DNA of 7,193 nucleotides from Gammaproteobacteria bacterium UBA2810. GTDB taxonomy: Bacteria; Pseudomonadota; Gammaproteobacteria; Enterobacterales; Succinivibrionaceae. A program made the position numbers and the translations under genes. The DNA is taken from contig DEHC01000050.1 of the NCBI GenBank assembly GCA_002351705.1, positions 1 to 7,193 of the forward strand. The letters run 5' to 3'. Within the stretch, counting starts at the first letter, position 1. Every line of letters begins with the position of its first letter. A model generated the notes under the pieces. That model did not search any database and was not told the DNA's origin. It saw only the letters and a program-made list of their open reading frames with translations. Shown one piece after another: positions 5,544-7,193 of this stretch.

Positions 5544-6608
5544 TCAGTTACTGCTTTCCTTTTGTGAATCATTGTTCTCTGCGCCGCCGGCAGCCTTTGC
5601 GGAATCTGCAGGAGCGGCTTTTTCACCGGGCGCAGGAGACTCAGTCACAGCCTTTATGCCCTCAGCCCCGGACGGGAGTGCATCCGGGTTTTTATCCCGG
5701 GACTCTGCAGAGGCAGGCTGCGCCGGTTTTTTGCCATCACCCGAAGTCTCCTGTGCCGGCGGGTTTCCCGCTTTGCTGACGGAAGTTCCTCCGGCAGGGA
5801 GCTCAGCCTTCCGTGCGGGCTTCTTTTTCCCGAGGTTCACTCCCCTGTTGCCTTTGGCTTTCTCGTCGCATACCGCATCGAGTATGCCGTCAGGCTTTGA
5901 TGAGATGGTGATTTCCCACAGCGAGTCCGGAGCAGTGCCTTCCGCCGCGGGCTTCCGCCATGAAGCCCTTACGACCTTCACAAAGTCTGCACCGGCGCTC
6001 TCAAGCCGGTAGAACGTCCTGAAGTCAGAGCCGCAGAGCTCGTGGAGGTGCCCCGTCGCTATGTCATACACATTGACGCTTCCGCCCGAGGCGCCGACCA
6101 GGTAGTGATCGCCGAACCAGTAGACAGAGGGAGACTCCCAGTCCCAGCCGGTATGGTAGTCATCGTAATTCGCTCCGCTCTGGGAGAGGAACACGCCGGT
6201 CACGCGCCAGGCGCCTGACTTGCTGTCAAGCCTCTTCACCTCGCAGACCTGCTTTGACCCGATATCCGCCTCGAGAACGCAGCGGCAGCTCCCGTCCGGG
6301 CTCACGGGGCGCAGCGAGACGTTCCGGTCAAGCTCGAAGATCCTGCTGCTCAGGATCTCATTCCACTCTGCTGCGCCGCGCTTCCCCGGACCCAGTGATG
6401 CAATCCACTCGTCCTGGGTCGTCTGCGGATCCGGATAGCACTCGCCCGCGCAGTCCTTTATGTCACGCTCAAGCGATTCGCTCATTCTGGCGTTCAGGTC
6501 GCCTGCGGCTGGAGCCTTCTTCCCTGCGCCGTCTGCGGCAAAGGCAGGCACGGAAAGGATCGCTCCGAGAAATATAAGAGCAGCGCCCTTGCTTAGTCCT
6601 GTTCCCAT
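5544..6608 (-). CDS. Exported cysteine-containing protein with propeller-like segment and low-complexity tail
   Basis: I do not recognise this 354-residue protein. Residues 1-24 form a Sec signal peptide: Lys7, a hydrophobic core, then cleavage after AFA at 22-24. No lipobox is present, so a soluble periplasmic or secreted product is expected. The mature domain (about 40-250) has seven Cys (53, 57, 108, 110, 122, 192, 247), including CAGEC and CRC pairs suited to disulfides. The stretch around 159-191 (SVYWFGDHYLVGASGGSVNV, then YDIATG) reads like one blade of a WD/PQQ-type beta-propeller. About 105 C-terminal residues are Lys/Pro/Ala/Glu/Ser-rich and likely disordered. GGAGG lies 4 bases before the ATG, a short spacing. 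It is the first gene of an operon with the GTPase-like gene, preceded by an extended -10 promoter and a structured leader. Confidence 0.8.
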   Translation of the reverse strand: MGTGLSKGAALIFLGAILSVPAFAADGAGKKAPAAGDLNARMSESLERDIKDCAGECYPDPQTTQDEWIASLGPGKRGAAEWNEILSSRIFELDRNVSLRPVSPDGSCRCVLEADIGSKQVCEVKRLDSKSGAWRVTGVFLSQSGANYDDYHTGWDWESPSVYWFGDHYLVGASGGSVNVYDIATGHLHELCGSDFRTFYRLESAGADFVKVVRASWRKPAAEGTAPDSLWEITISSKPDGILDAVCDEKAKGNRGVNLGKKKPARKAELPAGGTSVSKAGNPPAQETSGDGKKPAQPASAESRDKNPDALPSGAEGIKAVTESPAPGEKAAPADSAKAAGGAENNDSQKESSN

Positions 6609-6632
6609 AACTCCTCCAGTTTTAAAAGCGAT

Positions 6633-6641
6633 CTTATATCA
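6633..6641 (-). promoter_or_regulatory. Extended -10 promoter of the exported protein/GTPase operon
   Basis: On the minus strand TGA-TATAAG (6641-6633) combines an extended TGn element with a five-of-six -10 match. No convincing -35 lies 16-18 bp upstream. The predicted start is about 6626, giving a very short leader to the ATG at 6608. Confidence 0.5.
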
Positions 6642-6685
6642 GAGGCGGATTAAATGCCCGCGGGAGAACAGGAAAATATGAACCA

Positions 6686-6765
6686 CGGTCACTGACCGCT
6701 GCCACGGTGCGGAAGCCTCATTCAGGAGGCAGGAATGATTTGACTGACAGGAAAACGGATTCCTG
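6686..6765 (-). other. Series of three short hairpins upstream of the operon
   Basis: Three perfect inverted repeats follow one another: CAGGAA/TTCCTG (6748-6753 with 6760-6765), GCCTC/GAGGC (6715-6719 with 6726-6730) and CGGTC/GACCG (6686-6690 with 6694-6698). CCACGGT is also directly repeated at 6683-6689 and 6702-6708. They fill the space between the terminator at 6766-6796 and the operon promoter. They would be transcribed only if polymerase reads through that terminator. No function is assigned. Confidence 0.35.
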
Positions 6766-6796
6766 AAAAAATAAAGCCGGGGCAAACGCTCCGGCT
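6766..6796 (-). terminator. Strong minus-strand intrinsic terminator without an obvious upstream gene
   Basis: On the minus strand AGCCGGAGC-GTTT-GCCCCGGCT forms a 9-bp stem, with one A-C mismatch on that strand, around a 4-nt loop. It is followed by TTATTTTTT (6774-6766). The plus-strand side is followed by GAAATAAG, so termination is for minus-strand transcripts. It lies about 160 bp upstream of the exported-protein gene. No complete minus-strand gene ends just before it. Confidence 0.85.
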
Positions 6797-6829
6797 GAAA
6801 TAAGCAATGAACAAGTATCTCCAATCTGC
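6766..6829 (-). ncRNA. Candidate small RNA of about 64 nt
   Basis: A well-formed promoter (next entry) predicts a start near 6829, and the intrinsic terminator ends at about 6766. The product would have a mostly unstructured 5' part of about 33 nt, containing UUGGAGAUACUUGUUCAUUG, then the terminator hairpin and a U-rich tail. This is the layout of many Hfq-dependent trans-acting RNAs. It contains no open frame of useful length: the 61-codon frame starting at TTG 6824 runs through the terminator. I recognise no known RNA family. The alternative is an attenuated leader of the downstream operon. Confidence 0.45.
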
Positions 6830-6835
6830 TGTCTT

Positions 6836-6883
6836 ATTAGACATGCAGAATCACAAAAAGTTCAAAAATATTTTTAATTTTTT
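6836..6883 (-). promoter_or_regulatory. Minus-strand promoter with UP-like A/T tract
   Basis: TTGAAC (6865-6860) and TCTAAT (6841-6836, five of six consensus bases) are spaced 18 bp apart on the minus strand. Positions 6864-6883 are an uninterrupted 20-bp A/T tract placed where an alpha-CTD-binding UP element would lie. It contains the palindrome AAAAATATTTTT (6864-6875). This suggests a strong promoter driving the short transcript that ends at 6766. A nucleoid-protein site such as IHF, H-NS or Fis could also occupy the tract. Confidence 0.55.
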
Positions 6884-6901
6884 CAGTGACGCCCGGCACT
6901 G

Positions 6902-6913
6902 TGATCCGGATCA
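6902..6913. promoter_or_regulatory. CRP/FNR-like dyad
   Basis: TGATCCGGATCA is a perfect 12-bp palindrome. In its wider context it matches FNR's TTGAT-N4-ATCAA at eight of ten positions, and CRP's TGTGA-N6-TCACA at eight of ten when read from 6900. It is centred about 78 bp upstream of the predicted start of the 6836-6865 promoter, within the range used by upstream CRP/FNR-family activators. Which regulator would bind is undecided. Confidence 0.45.
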
Positions 6914-7056
6914 TGTCTGCTTTTGACGAAAAATCAGTTCCCTGAAAGTCCCGGGCAGAAAAACAGAGCAGAAGCAGAAATTGTCACGGTGAAGAACCTT
7001 TCTGTACCCAAAGAGGCGTTACGTCATTATGCGAAGAGCGGATACCTTAATTGAAA

Positions 7057-7182
7057 ATGACAGCTGAGTCAAACACCCTGCCGGACAAAAATGATAAACT
7101 CGAAAGAATGTGGGTATCAGGCTTTCCCATCAGTGATGAAGCAGGCCCGAAGGGAATACGGCCGGGAGGAATTTTCAGATAA
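7057..7182 (+). CDS. Possible 41-residue small protein (weak)
   Basis: An ATG at 7057 opens a 41-codon frame ending in TAA at 7180-7182, with a hydrophilic, charged composition (it begins MTAESNTLPDKNDKLERMWV). A stop lies just upstream in frame, so it is a complete frame and not the tail of a larger one. No good ribosome site precedes it, no convincing promoter is visible, and its third-position GC is about one half, lower than expected for alaS. The opposite strand is also open from the window edge to a TAA at 7047-7049, which could be the tail of a gene outside the window. Treat it as unproven. Confidence 0.18.
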   Translation: MTAESNTLPDKNDKLERMWVSGFPISDEAGPKGIRPGGIFR

Positions 7183-7193
7183 TATGAAGTGAC

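Noticed and set aside
5314..6012. 232-codon plus-strand frame spanning the GTPase and exported-protein genes
   Set aside because: Antisense to two frames that have a signal peptide, G motifs and ribosome sites. Its Ser/Ala/Pro-rich product mirrors the low-complexity tail of the exported protein.
6725..6742. AGGAGG followed by an ATG at 6734 on the plus strand
   Set aside because: An attractive ribosome site, but the frame is only two codons (ATG ATT TGA). The sequence is better explained as part of the GCCTC/GAGGC hairpin.
6639..6824. 61-codon minus-strand frame starting at TTG 6824
   Set aside because: It reads straight through the intrinsic terminator and its T-run, and has no recognisable features.

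Overview
The window looks like chromosomal core DNA of a GC-rich gammaproteobacterium. Three things support this: an AlaRS closely resembling the gammaproteobacterial type, a recX-alaS pair in the order typical of that class, and a Fis protein with the near-invariant C-terminal helix-turn-helix. The lineage within the class cannot be fixed from the sequence. No phage, transposon, CRISPR, tRNA or rRNA signature was seen.

Layout. Positions 1-4000 are minus-strand: alaS (92-2728), with an intrinsic terminator just beyond its stop, and recX (3023-3850) upstream of it. alaS has its own extended -10 promoter (2913-2941) and a long inverted repeat at the predicted transcription start (2867-2909). 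This resembles the site where E. coli AlaRS represses its own gene. recA is not next to recX. Instead a 503-bp intergenic region (3851-4353) with dyads and short repeats separates recX from a divergent fis gene (4354-4647), which has its own promoter and terminator. fis is not linked to dusB here.

Positions 4734-6608 hold a two-gene minus-strand operon. The upstream gene encodes an exported, cysteine-containing protein with a propeller-like segment and a long Pro/Ala/Lys/Glu-rich tail. The downstream gene, 24 bp later, encodes a small GTPase-like P-loop protein whose Walker A motif has Tyr where Ser/Thr is expected. Neither has a function I can name, and this pair is the least familiar protein-coding content in the window.

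Positions 6609-7193 are largely non-coding. They contain a strong minus-strand intrinsic terminator (6766-6796). About 40 bp upstream of it is a promoter with a 20-bp uninterrupted A/T tract next to its -35 box. Together these predict a roughly 64-nt small RNA, or alternatively an attenuated leader for the operon. A perfect 12-bp CRP/FNR-like dyad lies further upstream. A 41-codon plus-strand reading frame near the right edge is only weakly supported.

Functionally the region joins translation (AlaRS), recombination control (RecX), global growth-phase regulation (Fis) and an uncharacterised envelope/GTPase pair. The most novel content is the candidate small RNA or leader and the operon that follows it.
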